18,777 bases of DNA from an uncultured Collinsella sp. (GTDB taxonomy: Bacteria > Actinomycetota > Coriobacteriia > Coriobacteriales > Coriobacteriaceae): NCBI GenBank assembly GCA_900545555.1, contig UQZI01000036.1, positions 1 through 18,777 of the forward strand, given 5' to 3'. Shown one piece after another: positions 1 to 7,383 of the stretch. Under the pieces are notes generated by a model. That model ran no database searches and had not been told where the DNA came from. It worked only from the letters and a program-made list of their open reading frames with translations. A program made the position numbers and the translations under genes. Numbering within the stretch: the stretch's first letter is position 1; every line of letters begins with the position of its first letter.

Positions 1-515
<515 letters not shown>

Positions 516-517
516 TC

Positions 518-1360
518 ATGTCCGCCCGTAAAGCTCGCACGGAGGCGGCTGCCGCTGGCGCCGCCCCCGTTGACTCTGAGGAGAAGGACGTGAAGATTCC
601 CGTAGAGGCCGTCGACGATACCGAGGCCAACGAGGCCGAGGCCGCCGAGGCTGCCGAGAACCAGGTAGAGGATTCCAACAAGGAGGCGACGATGACCGAG
701 GACGAGATGGTGGAAGCCGCTATCCGCGCCGGTGAGGAAGCCGCCGACAACGACTTTAAGCTCAAGTTCGAGCAGGCCCAAAAGGAGCTTGCCGACGTGC
801 GCCGCGAGCTCGATGCTGCGGCAGAGGCCCAGAAGGCCGCCGAGGATAAGGCAAAGGACGCCACCGAGCGTACCGCCCGTCTGCAGGCCGACTGGGAGAA
901 CTTCCGTCGCCGCACCGCCAGCGAGCGTATCGCCGAGCGCGAGCGCGCGACCGAGAAGCTTGTCACCGCGCTGTTGCCGGTGGTTGACGATATCGAGCGT
1001 GCAATCGACCATGCCCGTAGCCAGGAGCTTTCCGACGACTTTAAGCAGTTCGTCGATGGCGTTGATGCGGTGCATGCCAAGCTGCTCGATGTGTTTGCGC
1101 ACGAGGGCGTTGAGCCCATCGACCCCAAGGGCGAGGCGTTCGATCCGCTCGAGCACCAGGCCGTGGGGTGTGTCGAGGACGCATCGCAGTACGACGAGAC
1201 CGTCAACGACGTGTACCAGAAGGGCTACCGCATGGCGGATCGCATCCTGCGCTCCGCGATGGTGACGGTGACCTACGGTGGCGAGAAACGCCCCGCACCG
1301 GAGCCCGAAGCGGCGCCCGAGGATGCTACGGCCGATACGGCCGAGAGCACCGAGGAGTAA
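518..1360 (+). CDS. grpE: GrpE, nucleotide exchange factor of DnaK
   Basis: GrpE releases ADP from DnaK and resets the chaperone cycle in the cytosol. The 280-residue product has an acidic Ala/Glu-rich N-terminus (about 1-70), a long charged coiled coil (about 80-130), the GrpE signature around LQADWENFRRRTASER, and the C-terminal beta domain with EGVEPIDPKGEAFDPLEHQAV. The tail after about residue 255 is again acidic and low in complexity. It starts two bases after dnaK, with a modest GAGGA 10-14 bases upstream. A second in-frame ATG at 692 is preceded by AGGAGG (681-686) at ideal spacing and would give a 222-residue protein, closer to the usual GrpE length. The 518 start is preferred because codons 1-58 look coding and would otherwise leave a 176-bp gap, but 692 may be the main or an alternative start. 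Function is certain, start is not. Confidence 0.95.
   Translation: MSARKARTEAAAAGAAPVDSEEKDVKIPVEAVDDTEANEAEAAEAAENQVEDSNKEATMTEDEMVEAAIRAGEEAADNDFKLKFEQAQKELADVRRELDAAAEAQKAAEDKAKDATERTARLQADWENFRRRTASERIAERERATEKLVTALLPVVDDIERAIDHARSQELSDDFKQFVDGVDAVHAKLLDVFAHEGVEPIDPKGEAFDPLEHQAVGCVEDASQYDETVNDVYQKGYRMADRILRSAMVTVTYGGEKRPAPEPEAAPEDATADTAESTEE
681..694 (+). promoter_or_regulatory. Strong internal Shine-Dalgarno and ATG inside grpE
   Basis: AGGAGG at 681-686, five bases before an in-frame ATG at 692-694. It is a better ribosome site than the one before the annotated start at 518, and the resulting protein would begin MTEDEMVEAAIRAG. Seen directly; its use in the cell is inference. Confidence 0.5.
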
Positions 1361-1365
1361 TTGAG

Positions 1366-1398
1366 AAGGGCCCCGGGGCAACACCCGGGGCCCTTTCT
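1366..1398 (+). terminator. Hairpin terminator between grpE and dnaJ
   Basis: A perfect 12-bp GC-rich stem (1366-1377 with 1384-1395), loop GCAACA, followed by a short T-rich run (TCT after the stem's own TT). It begins six bases after the grpE stop. The weak T tract suggests partial termination, so dnaJ-hspR would be transcribed at a lower level than dnaK-grpE or from their own promoter in the following 70 bases. Confidence 0.8.
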
Positions 1399-1467
1399 GG
1401 CCTAGTGCCATATGACAGTATGAGCCGCCGCCCGTTGAGCGGTGGATGAAACAGGAGAGGAGCTACG

Positions 1468-2433
1468 ATGGCTGCAGGCAAAACCTTCTATGACATCCTG
1501 GGCGTATCCAAGAGCGCCTCCGACAAAGAGATCAAGAGCGCGTTTCGCAAGCTCGCGCAAAAATACCACCCCGATGCCGGCGGCGACGAGGCCAAGTTCA
1601 AGGAGATTAGCGAGGCTTACGAGACGCTTTCGGACGAGAAGAAGCGCAAAGAGTACGACCAGATGCTCATGTTCGGCGGCATGCCGGGCGCGGGCGGCGC
1701 GTATGGCGGCGGCTACGGTGCCGGCGCCGGTGCGAGCGGCTGGGGCGATATCTTCGACAGCATCTTTAGCGGCAACGGCGCCTGGGGCAGCGATTGGGGC
1801 TCGGGCTTTGCCGGGGCTGCGGGTGCTGCCGGTGCCGGCGCGGGCCGCAGCCGTGCTCGCAAGGGCGGCGACCTGTCGCTGACTGTCGACGTGACGGCCG
1901 AGGACGCGTTCCGCGGCGTGACGCACAAGGTCACCTACCGCATTCCCTCGACGGGCGAGCAGCAGACCATTACGGTCTCGGTGCCTGCGGGCGCCGTGGA
2001 TGGCGGCAAGCTGCGCTACAAGCGTCGCGGCGAGTATGGCGTTGCCGGCGGCGAGCGCGGCGACCTGGTCGTGACCACGCACGTGGAGGAGCATCCGCTG
2101 TTTAAGCGTAAAGGTGCCGACGTGACCATGGAGGTGCCGATCTCGGTCTACGAGGCGGCGCTCGGCTGCACGGTGGACGTGCCGACGCCCGGCGGTGCGA
2201 CGGTTCGTCTGAAGGTGCCCGCGGGTACCCAGACGGGCAAGAAGTTCCGCTTTAAGGAAATGGGGGCGCCCGACGTTAAGCACCGTGGCCGTACGGGCGC
2301 GCTGCTCGTCGAGATCAAGGTGCAGGTTCCCACGAACCTGTCCGACGATGAACGCGATGCCATGACCAAGCTGCGCGAGGCCGACACGCGCGACTATCGC
2401 GAGAAGGTCAATCGTTACAAGGCGACGTACTAG
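1468..2433 (+). CDS. dnaJ: DnaJ-family co-chaperone without zinc finger (type B, CbpA-like)
   Basis: J-domain protein that delivers substrates to DnaK and stimulates its ATPase. The J domain spans residues 1-70, with the catalytic HPD triad at 34-36 (KYHPDAGG). A Gly/Ala-rich linker follows at about 71-130, with many GGG, GAG and WGS units. Two beta-sandwich substrate domains (about 133-295) contain SLTVDVTAEDAFRGV and VPAGTQTGKKFRFKEMGAP. The four CxxCxGxG zinc-binding repeats of classical DnaJ are absent, so it is a type B J protein by architecture; the symbol reflects its place in the dnaK operon. The start ATG has AGGAGAGGAG just upstream. At 321 residues it matches the CbpA/DnaJ-B length. 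A terminator-like hairpin precedes it, and hspR follows after 72 bases. Confidence 0.93.
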   Translation: MAAGKTFYDILGVSKSASDKEIKSAFRKLAQKYHPDAGGDEAKFKEISEAYETLSDEKKRKEYDQMLMFGGMPGAGGAYGGGYGAGAGASGWGDIFDSIFSGNGAWGSDWGSGFAGAAGAAGAGAGRSRARKGGDLSLTVDVTAEDAFRGVTHKVTYRIPSTGEQQTITVSVPAGAVDGGKLRYKRRGEYGVAGGERGDLVVTTHVEEHPLFKRKGADVTMEVPISVYEAALGCTVDVPTPGGATVRLKVPAGTQTGKKFRFKEMGAPDVKHRGRTGALLVEIKVQVPTNLSDDERDAMTKLREADTRDYREKVNRYKATY

Positions 2434-2505
2434 GGCGGTCGCGGCGCACGCCCACGCCCGCGGGCTTATGATGGACGATAACGAGACGGAAAGGGGTCAG
2501 GTAGC

Positions 2506-2922
2506 ATGGCCGAGGACAATAGGAACAAACCGCTGTACATGATCAGCGTGGCGGCCGAGCTGACCGGCATGCACCCGCAGACTCTGCGCGTCTACGAGTC
2601 CAAGGGCTTGGTGAACCCCCAGCGCTCGGGCGGCAACACGCGTCTGTATTCGCGTGCCGATATCGAGCGCCTGGAGCTCATCAACCAGCTGACTGACGAG
2701 GGCATCAACCTTGCCGGCGTGGTGCGCATCCTCGATATGAAGGAGCGTGCCGAGGAGCGCGAGCGCGAGAACGAAAAGCTCCGCGCCCGCGTGCGCCAGC
2801 TCGAGGACGAGCTGCACGAGTATAAGATGCAGAAGAAGATCACCGCCCTGGCCCCGCGCGACGGCTCGGTCAACCCCGAGCAAGTCATGCGCAAACTGCT
2901 GGGCACGGGCGGGGATCTGTAG
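2506..2922 (+). CDS. hspR: MerR-family heat-shock repressor HspR
   Basis: A 138-residue DNA-binding regulator. The N-terminal winged helix-turn-helix (residues about 9-75) contains YMISVAAELTGMHPQTLRVYE and SGGNTRLYSRADIERL, the form that separates HspR from metal-sensing MerR proteins. A charged coiled-coil dimerisation helix follows (about 80-112, rich in E, R and K), and no Cys effector site is present. In actinobacteria HspR represses dnaK and often clpB operons through HAIR boxes, with DnaK as co-repressor; that role is family knowledge. Its place as last gene of the chaperone operon supports feedback control. AAAGGGG lies about 10 bases before the ATG. The operator for this operon would lie upstream of dnaK, outside the window. 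Confidence 0.92.
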   Translation: MAEDNRNKPLYMISVAAELTGMHPQTLRVYESKGLVNPQRSGGNTRLYSRADIERLELINQLTDEGINLAGVVRILDMKERAEERERENEKLRARVRQLEDELHEYKMQKKITALAPRDGSVNPEQVMRKLLGTGGDL

Positions 2923-2931
2923 GCACTCATT

Positions 2932-3055
2932 GGGGACAGACTTAAATGAGTACCTGCAGAATGAGAGTGGATAATCTCCCGTTTTTTGCCTGTTTGCAGG
3001 CTCAAAGTGGGAGATTATCCACTCTCGTCATTTGAGCGTCTAAGTCTGCCTCCCC
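2932..3055. repeat. 124-bp nested palindromic element after hspR
   Basis: An outer inverted repeat pairs GGGGA and CAGACTTA (2932-2944) with TAAGTCTG and TCCCC (3041-3055) around a two-base bulge. AAATGA (2944-2949) faces TCATTT (3028-3033). A perfect 18-bp inner stem follows (2963-2980 with 3009-3026), and inside its loop a small hairpin GCCTG-TTTG-CAGGC (2988-3001). The ends share GGGGACAG with the repeat copies at 5664, 6531 and 7340. It could be a REP- or MITE-like element that also ends hspR transcription. No clear target-site duplication is visible. Confidence 0.75.
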
Positions 3056-3160
3056 AGGACCTAACTCGTCCTATGCTTTACTGAGATAAAGTGAACGCAG
3101 AGATTCGTAACCCACTCGCAACCGTTCTATGGCACGATATTGAACGAATGTATGCTATGC

Positions 3161-3177
3161 GCCCAAATCTTTTGGGC
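3161..3177. promoter_or_regulatory. 17-bp palindrome in the aconitase-family gene leader
   Basis: GCCCAAATCTTTTGGGC is a perfect 7-bp inverted repeat around TCT, placed just before the Shine-Dalgarno GGGAGA (3183-3188). It could be an operator or a small leader hairpin. No matching regulator is identifiable in the window. Confidence 0.4.
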
Positions 3178-3192
3178 AGAGTGGGAGACAGT

Positions 3193-5493
3193 ATGGTCAA
3201 GCTGTACGAGGACGGCATCTACCTGCGCGGCGGCAGCGAGGTTGTGCCTGCGGCCGAGGCTGCCGAGCGCGGTATTACGCAGACACCCGAGGATGCCAAG
3301 CGCGGCACCATCGCGTATTCGATCCTCCAGGCACACAATACGTCGGGCGACCCCGAGGCACTCAAGATTCGCTTCGATGCCATGGCGAGCCACGACATCA
3401 CCTTTGTCGGCATCATCCAGACGGCGCGCGCTTCGGGCATGGAGCAGTTCCCGCTGCCTTACGTGCTCACCAACTGCCATAACTCGCTGTGCGCCGTGGG
3501 CGGCACCATCAATGAGGACGACCACGTCTTTGGCCTTTCCGCAGCCAAGAAGTACGGCGGCATCTTCGTTCCGCCGCACATCGCCGTCATCCACTCCTTT
3601 ATGCGCGAGAACTTCGCCGGTTGCGGCAAGATGATCCTGGGTTCCGACTCGCACACCCGCTATGGTGCCCTGGGTACCATAGCCGTGGGCGAGGGCGGCG
3701 GCGAGTTGGCAAAGCAGCTGCTGCGCGACACCTACGATGTCGCCTATCCCGGCGTCGTGGCCATCTACCTCACGGGCGCCCCGCGCCCCGGCGTCGGCCC
3801 GCACGACGTGGCGCTCGCCATCATTCGCGCCGTCTTTGCCAAGGGCTACGTCAAGAACAATGTCATGGAGTTTGTGGGCCCGGGCATCGCGAGCATGACG
3901 ACCGACTACCGCAACGGCGTTGACGTCATGACCACCGAGACCACCTGCCTGTCGAGCATCTGGGCCACCGACGAGGACACGCACGCGTTTTTGACCATGC
4001 ACGGCCGCGGCGACGACTATCGCGAGCTCAAGCCCGCCGATGTCGCCTACTACGACGGTTGCGTCGAGGTCGACCTGTCGAGCATCAAGCCCATGATCGC
4101 ACTGCCGTTCCATCCTTCCAACGGCTTTGAGATCGACGAGCTCAACGAGAACCTCGAGGACATCCTGCACGAGGTGGAGCTCGAGGCCGCCAAGATCGGC
4201 GAGGGCAAGACGCACTTTAGCCTGCTCGACAAGATCGTCGACGGCAAGCTGCACGTGCAGCAGGGCGTTATCGCCGGCTGCTCGGGCGGCAACTATGACT
4301 CCGTGGTCCAGGCTGCCCGCGTGCTCAAGGGCGCCAATACCGGCTGCGGCGAGTTCTCGCTGTCGGTCTATCCCACGAGCCAGCCCGTGGCGCTCGAACT
4401 TACACGCCGCGGCTACATCTACGACCTCATGGAGGCCGGCGCAATCGTGCGCACGGCATTCTGCGGCCCGTGCTTCGGCGCCGGCGACACGCCCGCCAAC
4501 AACGGCCTTTCGATCCGTCACACCACGCGCAACTTCCCCAACCGCGAGGGTTCCAAGCCGGGTAATGGCCAGCTGAGCGCCGTGGCCCTGATGGACGCCC
4601 GCTCCATTGCGGCAACGGCTGCCAACGGCGGCGTCCTGACGCCGGCGACCGACCTGCCCGAGGACACTTGGGACGAGGCCTGCGAGTACACCTTTGACGA
4701 CGCGCCGTACAAGAAGCGCGTGTACTGGGGCTTTGGCAAGGCGGAGCCTGCCGACGAGCTGGTCGAAGGCCCCAACATCAAGCCGTGGCCCGCGATGGAG
4801 CCGCTCGGCGACGACATCCTGCTCAAGGTTTGCTCCAAGATCATGGACCCGGTCACCACGACCGACGAGCTCATTCCCTCGGGCGAGACGAGCTCCTTCC
4901 GCTCCAACCCGCTGGGCCTGGCTGAGTTTACGCTGAGCCGCCGCGACCCGGCCTACGTGGGTCGCTCCAAGGAGGTCGACGCTGTGGAGAAGCGTCGCGT
5001 TGCCGGCGAGTCCGCGGGCGACCTGGCGGCGTTCGATGCCGAGCTTGCCGGTGTGTTTGAGGCGCTGGCCGGCGCGGGTGTCGCGGCCGATGCCAAGGCG
5101 ACCGAGTTCGGTTCCATGATTTACGCCAAGAAGCCTGGCGACGGCAGCGCCCGCGAGCAGGCCGCGAGCTGCCAGCGCGTAATTGGCGGCCTGGCCAACA
5201 TCGTCCACGAGTACGCCACCAAGCGCTATCGCTCCAACGTGATGAACTGGGGCATGGTGCCCTTCCAGATGGAGGCCGAGCCCAACTTTGAGGTGGGCGA
5301 TTACGTCTTTGTGCCGGGTATCCGTGCCGCGCTCGATGGCGACCTGAAGGACATCGCCGCCTACGTGGTGCGCGCCGATGGTGCGGTCGAGCAGATTAAG
5401 CTCTACATTGCCGATATGACGGCAGAGGAGCGTGCCATCGTCAAGGCCGGCTGCCTGATCAACTACAACAAGTTCAAGGCCGCTGCCGAGTAA
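3193..5493 (+). CDS. Aconitase-superfamily hydratase (4Fe-4S), substrate uncertain
   Basis: A 766-residue cytosolic hydro-lyase of the aconitase/isopropylmalate isomerase superfamily. All three cluster ligands are visible: C363 in GCSGGNYDS, and C424 and C427 in FCGPCFGAGDTP. The substrate-binding TTRNFPNREG segment follows, and the N-terminal part has GSDSHTRYGALG. The C-terminal swivel domain covers roughly 590-766 and includes SNVMNWGMVPF. The ATG at 3193 is chosen because GGGAGA sits at good spacing before it; an open frame runs back to a GTG at 3091, but that stretch holds the palindrome and looks like leader. The sequence style resembles the YbhJ-type hydratases more than canonical AcnA or AcnB, so citrate/isocitrate is not assured. 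No other citric-acid-cycle gene is nearby. Confidence 0.88.
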   Translation: MVKLYEDGIYLRGGSEVVPAAEAAERGITQTPEDAKRGTIAYSILQAHNTSGDPEALKIRFDAMASHDITFVGIIQTARASGMEQFPLPYVLTNCHNSLCAVGGTINEDDHVFGLSAAKKYGGIFVPPHIAVIHSFMRENFAGCGKMILGSDSHTRYGALGTIAVGEGGGELAKQLLRDTYDVAYPGVVAIYLTGAPRPGVGPHDVALAIIRAVFAKGYVKNNVMEFVGPGIASMTTDYRNGVDVMTTETTCLSSIWATDEDTHAFLTMHGRGDDYRELKPADVAYYDGCVEVDLSSIKPMIALPFHPSNGFEIDELNENLEDILHEVELEAAKIGEGKTHFSLLDKIVDGKLHVQQGVIAGCSGGNYDSVVQAARVLKGANTGCGEFSLSVYPTSQPVALELTRRGYIYDLMEAGAIVRTAFCGPCFGAGDTPANNGLSIRHTTRNFPNREGSKPGNGQLSAVALMDARSIAATAANGGVLTPATDLPEDTWDEACEYTFDDAPYKKRVYWGFGKAEPADELVEGPNIKPWPAMEPLGDDILLKVCSKIMDPVTTTDELIPSGETSSFRSNPLGLAEFTLSRRDPAYVGRSKEVDAVEKRRVAGESAGDLAAFDAELAGVFEALAGAGVAADAKATEFGSMIYAKKPGDGSAREQAASCQRVIGGLANIVHEYATKRYRSNVMNWGMVPFQMEAEPNFEVGDYVFVPGIRAALDGDLKDIAAYVVRADGAVEQIKLYIADMTAEERAIVKAGCLINYNKFKAAAE

Positions 5494-5505
5494 CTCTGCT
5501 GTACG

Positions 5506-5575
5506 CCCCTGCCACACCTTTCCCTCGTGCTCACGCGCTTCGCGAGGGTCGCCCGAGGGAAAGGTGTGGCCGGGG
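5506..5575. repeat. Long inverted repeat with two competing folds after the hydratase gene
   Basis: A perfect 17-bp stem (5511-5527 with 5554-5570), extended by CCCC (5506-5509) and GGGG (5572-5575) across one mismatch. The 26-base loop contains CGCG-CTT-CGCG and a second CGAGGG (5543-5548), which could pair with the same CCCTCG (5522-5527) as the long stem. The two folds exclude each other. It begins 13 bases after the stop codon and has no T tract. Confidence 0.7.
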
Positions 5576-5630
5576 CTACCGCGATGTTCTCGTTGGGTCT
5601 TGAGGGACGCCAAAAATAGACTTGCTTGAT

Positions 5631-5661
5631 GCCGCCTCTGCTATCGGGGCGGCTTCTTTTT
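5631..5661 (+). terminator. Rho-independent terminator of the hydratase gene
   Basis: A 6-bp GC stem (GCCGCC 5631-5636 with GGCGGC 5648-5653) followed by TTCTTTTT. It lies 138 bases after the hydratase stop and ends just before the first copy of the 40-bp palindromic repeat. Confidence 0.7.
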
Positions 5662-5663
5662 GT

Positions 5664-5703
5664 CGAAAACCACCACAAAGGGGACAGGCACCTTTGTGGT
5701 GGT
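5664..5703 (+). repeat. Palindromic 40-bp repeat, copy 1
   Basis: CGAAAA followed by a 13-bp inverted repeat (5669-5681 with 5691-5703) built on ACCACCACAAAGG around an asymmetric core GGGACAGGCAC. Copy 3 at 7340-7379 is its reverse complement with a single mismatch, so the two bracket the region like terminal inverted repeats. Confidence 0.9.
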
Positions 5704-5756
5704 GGGGACTAGCTCGATGTTGTTGTGATCGTTGAGCGGCATGTTAATGGGCGTCC

Positions 5757-6425
5757 CTACAGGATTTCATCCAAGCCGGGGGTCTTGGTTGTTTTGGGGA
5801 TGCCGAGTTTGGATGACGCGAAATCGTCAACATTGTCCTTAATTCCGTCTTTGGTGTAGACAGTGACCATATAGGTGCTGTGTCCGAATTCGCCCTTGTC
5901 GCGTGTTGCCCAGGCATCCCAGTAGGCGGCCCCGTTTCGCCCTTTGATTTTTCCGACACGGCGGAGTTCTGTTCGCTTTAATTTCTGGTTGCTATAGATG
6001 GTTCGACCGGCCTCCTCGGTGAGCCCGCACTGTCCAAGCATCTTGTCGAGGACTTGGTTCATGTGGCGCTCATCGGTGTTTGGTGCGTAGTCGTAGGCGA
6101 GGGTGATGAAGTCGAGTGGCTGGTCGTCGATTAGATAGTTTAGCGTCTGAGGTCCAAGGCAGAAATAGGGGGAGCATCCGTCGATCTGACCGAGCAGTGG
6201 CAACTTTGACTGCCAACTTCCGGTGGGAATTCCATCTTCGTAAAACACGCCGCGACAGATAAAGGAGAGCGAGGTGGCACGCGAGCCGGCGTCGACCATT
6301 CCGCATAAATCGAAGGGCGAGGTGATACCAAGGGAAAAGGGCGTGATGACGATAAGGAAGAGCATCACGATGGGTATGGCGAGAATGGCGATGACGTTGC
6401 GACCGGTGGAATGAGGCGGCTTCAT
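5757..6425 (-). CDS. Unrecognised membrane-anchored protein (OrfA)
   Basis: A 222-residue protein not recognised as any family. The chosen ATG (MKPPHSTGRN) has GAGGAG six bases upstream; a TTG six codons earlier keeps the frame open but lies beyond that site. One hydrophobic segment at about residues 10-33 (VIAILAIPIVMLFLIVITPF) points to an N-terminal membrane anchor or uncleaved signal, with the remainder outside the cytoplasm. That part has six cysteines in FDLC, FICRG, GCSPYFC and GQCG, which could form disulfides. The C-terminal region (RNGAAYWDAWATRDKGEF, YMVTVYTKDG) looks like a small beta domain. It is divergent from OrfB, which is the same size and design, and both lie between copies of one palindromic repeat. 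Codon use is more relaxed than in the flanking chaperone genes, hinting at acquisition. Confidence 0.72.
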   Translation of the reverse strand: MKPPHSTGRNVIAILAIPIVMLFLIVITPFSLGITSPFDLCGMVDAGSRATSLSFICRGVFYEDGIPTGSWQSKLPLLGQIDGCSPYFCLGPQTLNYLIDDQPLDFITLAYDYAPNTDERHMNQVLDKMLGQCGLTEEAGRTIYSNQKLKRTELRRVGKIKGRNGAAYWDAWATRDKGEFGHSTYMVTVYTKDGIKDNVDDFASSKLGIPKTTKTPGLDEIL

Positions 6426-6530
6426 ATGCGCTCCTCGAGACAAAGATCTGTTGAGGATAGGCAGAAATGGATATGTTCAGAGAGCAATTCAAGTTTAATC
6501 TCATTGCGCGAGATGGTCGACCGTTAGCGT

Positions 6531-6570
6531 CGAAAACCACCACAAAGGTGCCTGTCCCCTTTGTGGTGGT
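6531..6570 (+). repeat. Palindromic 40-bp repeat, copy 2, with flipped core
   Basis: Same CGAAAA flank and the same 13-bp arms as copy 1 (6536-6548 with 6558-6570), but the core reads GTGCCTGTCCC, the exact reverse complement of the copy 1 core. It lies between the starts of the two divergent genes, so it is in or next to their promoters. Confidence 0.9.
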
Positions 6571-6659
6571 GAGGAGCGCGCGGCTTCTTTTGGTAATAGT
6601 GCTGGCTGGCGATATCATTAGTGCAGGTAGCGAAGGTTTGCGTTGCGAGGTGCTTTGCT

Positions 6660-7331
6660 GTGAGAAGTCCTGTCCGTATTGGATTGATTGTTTTGGCGCT
6701 TGCGATTGCCGTGGTTGGCGTGGGCACTGTCGGCATGGCGTTTCTACCTGCTGCGGTGACGGAGCCGGTGGTCAAGCCTGTGACTCAATCTGTCGAACTT
6801 CTGACCGGCGACGACAAGCCCGAGACCATTACCGTTGATTTTGATGAGCAGCCGGCTGTGCTGGGTATTAGCAATTATCCGTGTATTCAGCTTGGGGCCA
6901 TGCGCTATACCACGGATACAAGCCTGATCGATAGGGCGTCCGAGCTACTCAAGGGCAAAACATTTAAGCGTTGGTACAGATATGCGTCCTATCGGGCAAA
7001 AGCGAACGACATGGTTGGCGGATGCCGCTCTTCCATCGAGCTGGACACTGCAAACGGCGCAAAGTTATGTGATGTCTCGTACGATCCGGGCTACGAGGGC
7101 AATGAGGGTCCGGGCATCTACATCATGGACGGCGATGTCGCCTATGTCATGGAGGGCGACCAGACTGAGCTCAACGATTTTATGGGTCAGTGTATCCAAG
7201 ATGCCTATAAACAGACCTGCTTGCCTGACCCGCAGACTGCACGCGATAGTGGGTCTGCCCGTACATGGCTGTTCGAGGATGAGATGCCCTGGACCGTCAA
7301 ATCGGGAAGTACGGGTTCGGCGAAGGAGTAG
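6660..7331 (+). CDS. Unrecognised membrane-anchored protein (OrfB)
   Basis: A 223-residue product not recognised as any family. GTG at 6660 is preferred, with GAGG ten bases upstream and a protein beginning MRSPVRIGLIVLAL; the frame stays open to an earlier GTG at 6621 without a better ribosome site. One transmembrane segment (about 6-30) is followed by a soluble, probably extracytoplasmic part. That part has acidic stretches (TITVDFDEQP, GIYIMDGDVAYVMEGDQ) and five cysteines (NYPC, GGC, AKLC, GQC, QTC). Its layout matches the divergent OrfA: similar length, N-terminal anchor, and a GQC near a predicted helix. Sequence similarity is too weak to call them paralogs by eye. No role can be assigned; a lipobox is absent. 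Confidence 0.68.
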   Translation: MRSPVRIGLIVLALAIAVVGVGTVGMAFLPAAVTEPVVKPVTQSVELLTGDDKPETITVDFDEQPAVLGISNYPCIQLGAMRYTTDTSLIDRASELLKGKTFKRWYRYASYRAKANDMVGGCRSSIELDTANGAKLCDVSYDPGYEGNEGPGIYIMDGDVAYVMEGDQTELNDFMGQCIQDAYKQTCLPDPQTARDSGSARTWLFEDEMPWTVKSGSTGSAKE

Positions 7332-7339
7332 AGACCGCG

Positions 7340-7379
7340 ACCACCACAAAGGTGCCTGTCCTCTTTGTGGTGGTTTTCG
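7340..7379 (-). repeat. Palindromic 40-bp repeat, copy 3 (inverted to copy 1)
   Basis: Reverse complement of copy 1 in 39 of 40 positions; the single change puts a G-T wobble into the stem (arms 7340-7352 and 7362-7374). It begins nine bases after the OrfB stop and could fold as a weak terminator, with TTTTC after the stem. Confidence 0.9.
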
Positions 7380-7383
7380 GTCT

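Noticed and set aside
3091..3192. Upstream GTG extension of the hydratase gene
   Set aside because: It would code through the palindrome at 3161-3177 and has no ribosome site; ATG 3193 has GGGAGA at good spacing.
3127..5613. 828-codon open frame on the minus strand opposite the hydratase
   Set aside because: Same mirror effect; no motif, low-complexity composition, and it overlaps a well-supported aconitase-family gene.
5664..7379. CRISPR array
   Set aside because: Three 40-bp repeats exist, but they are hundreds of bases apart, in mixed orientation and palindromic; no regular spacers or cas genes.
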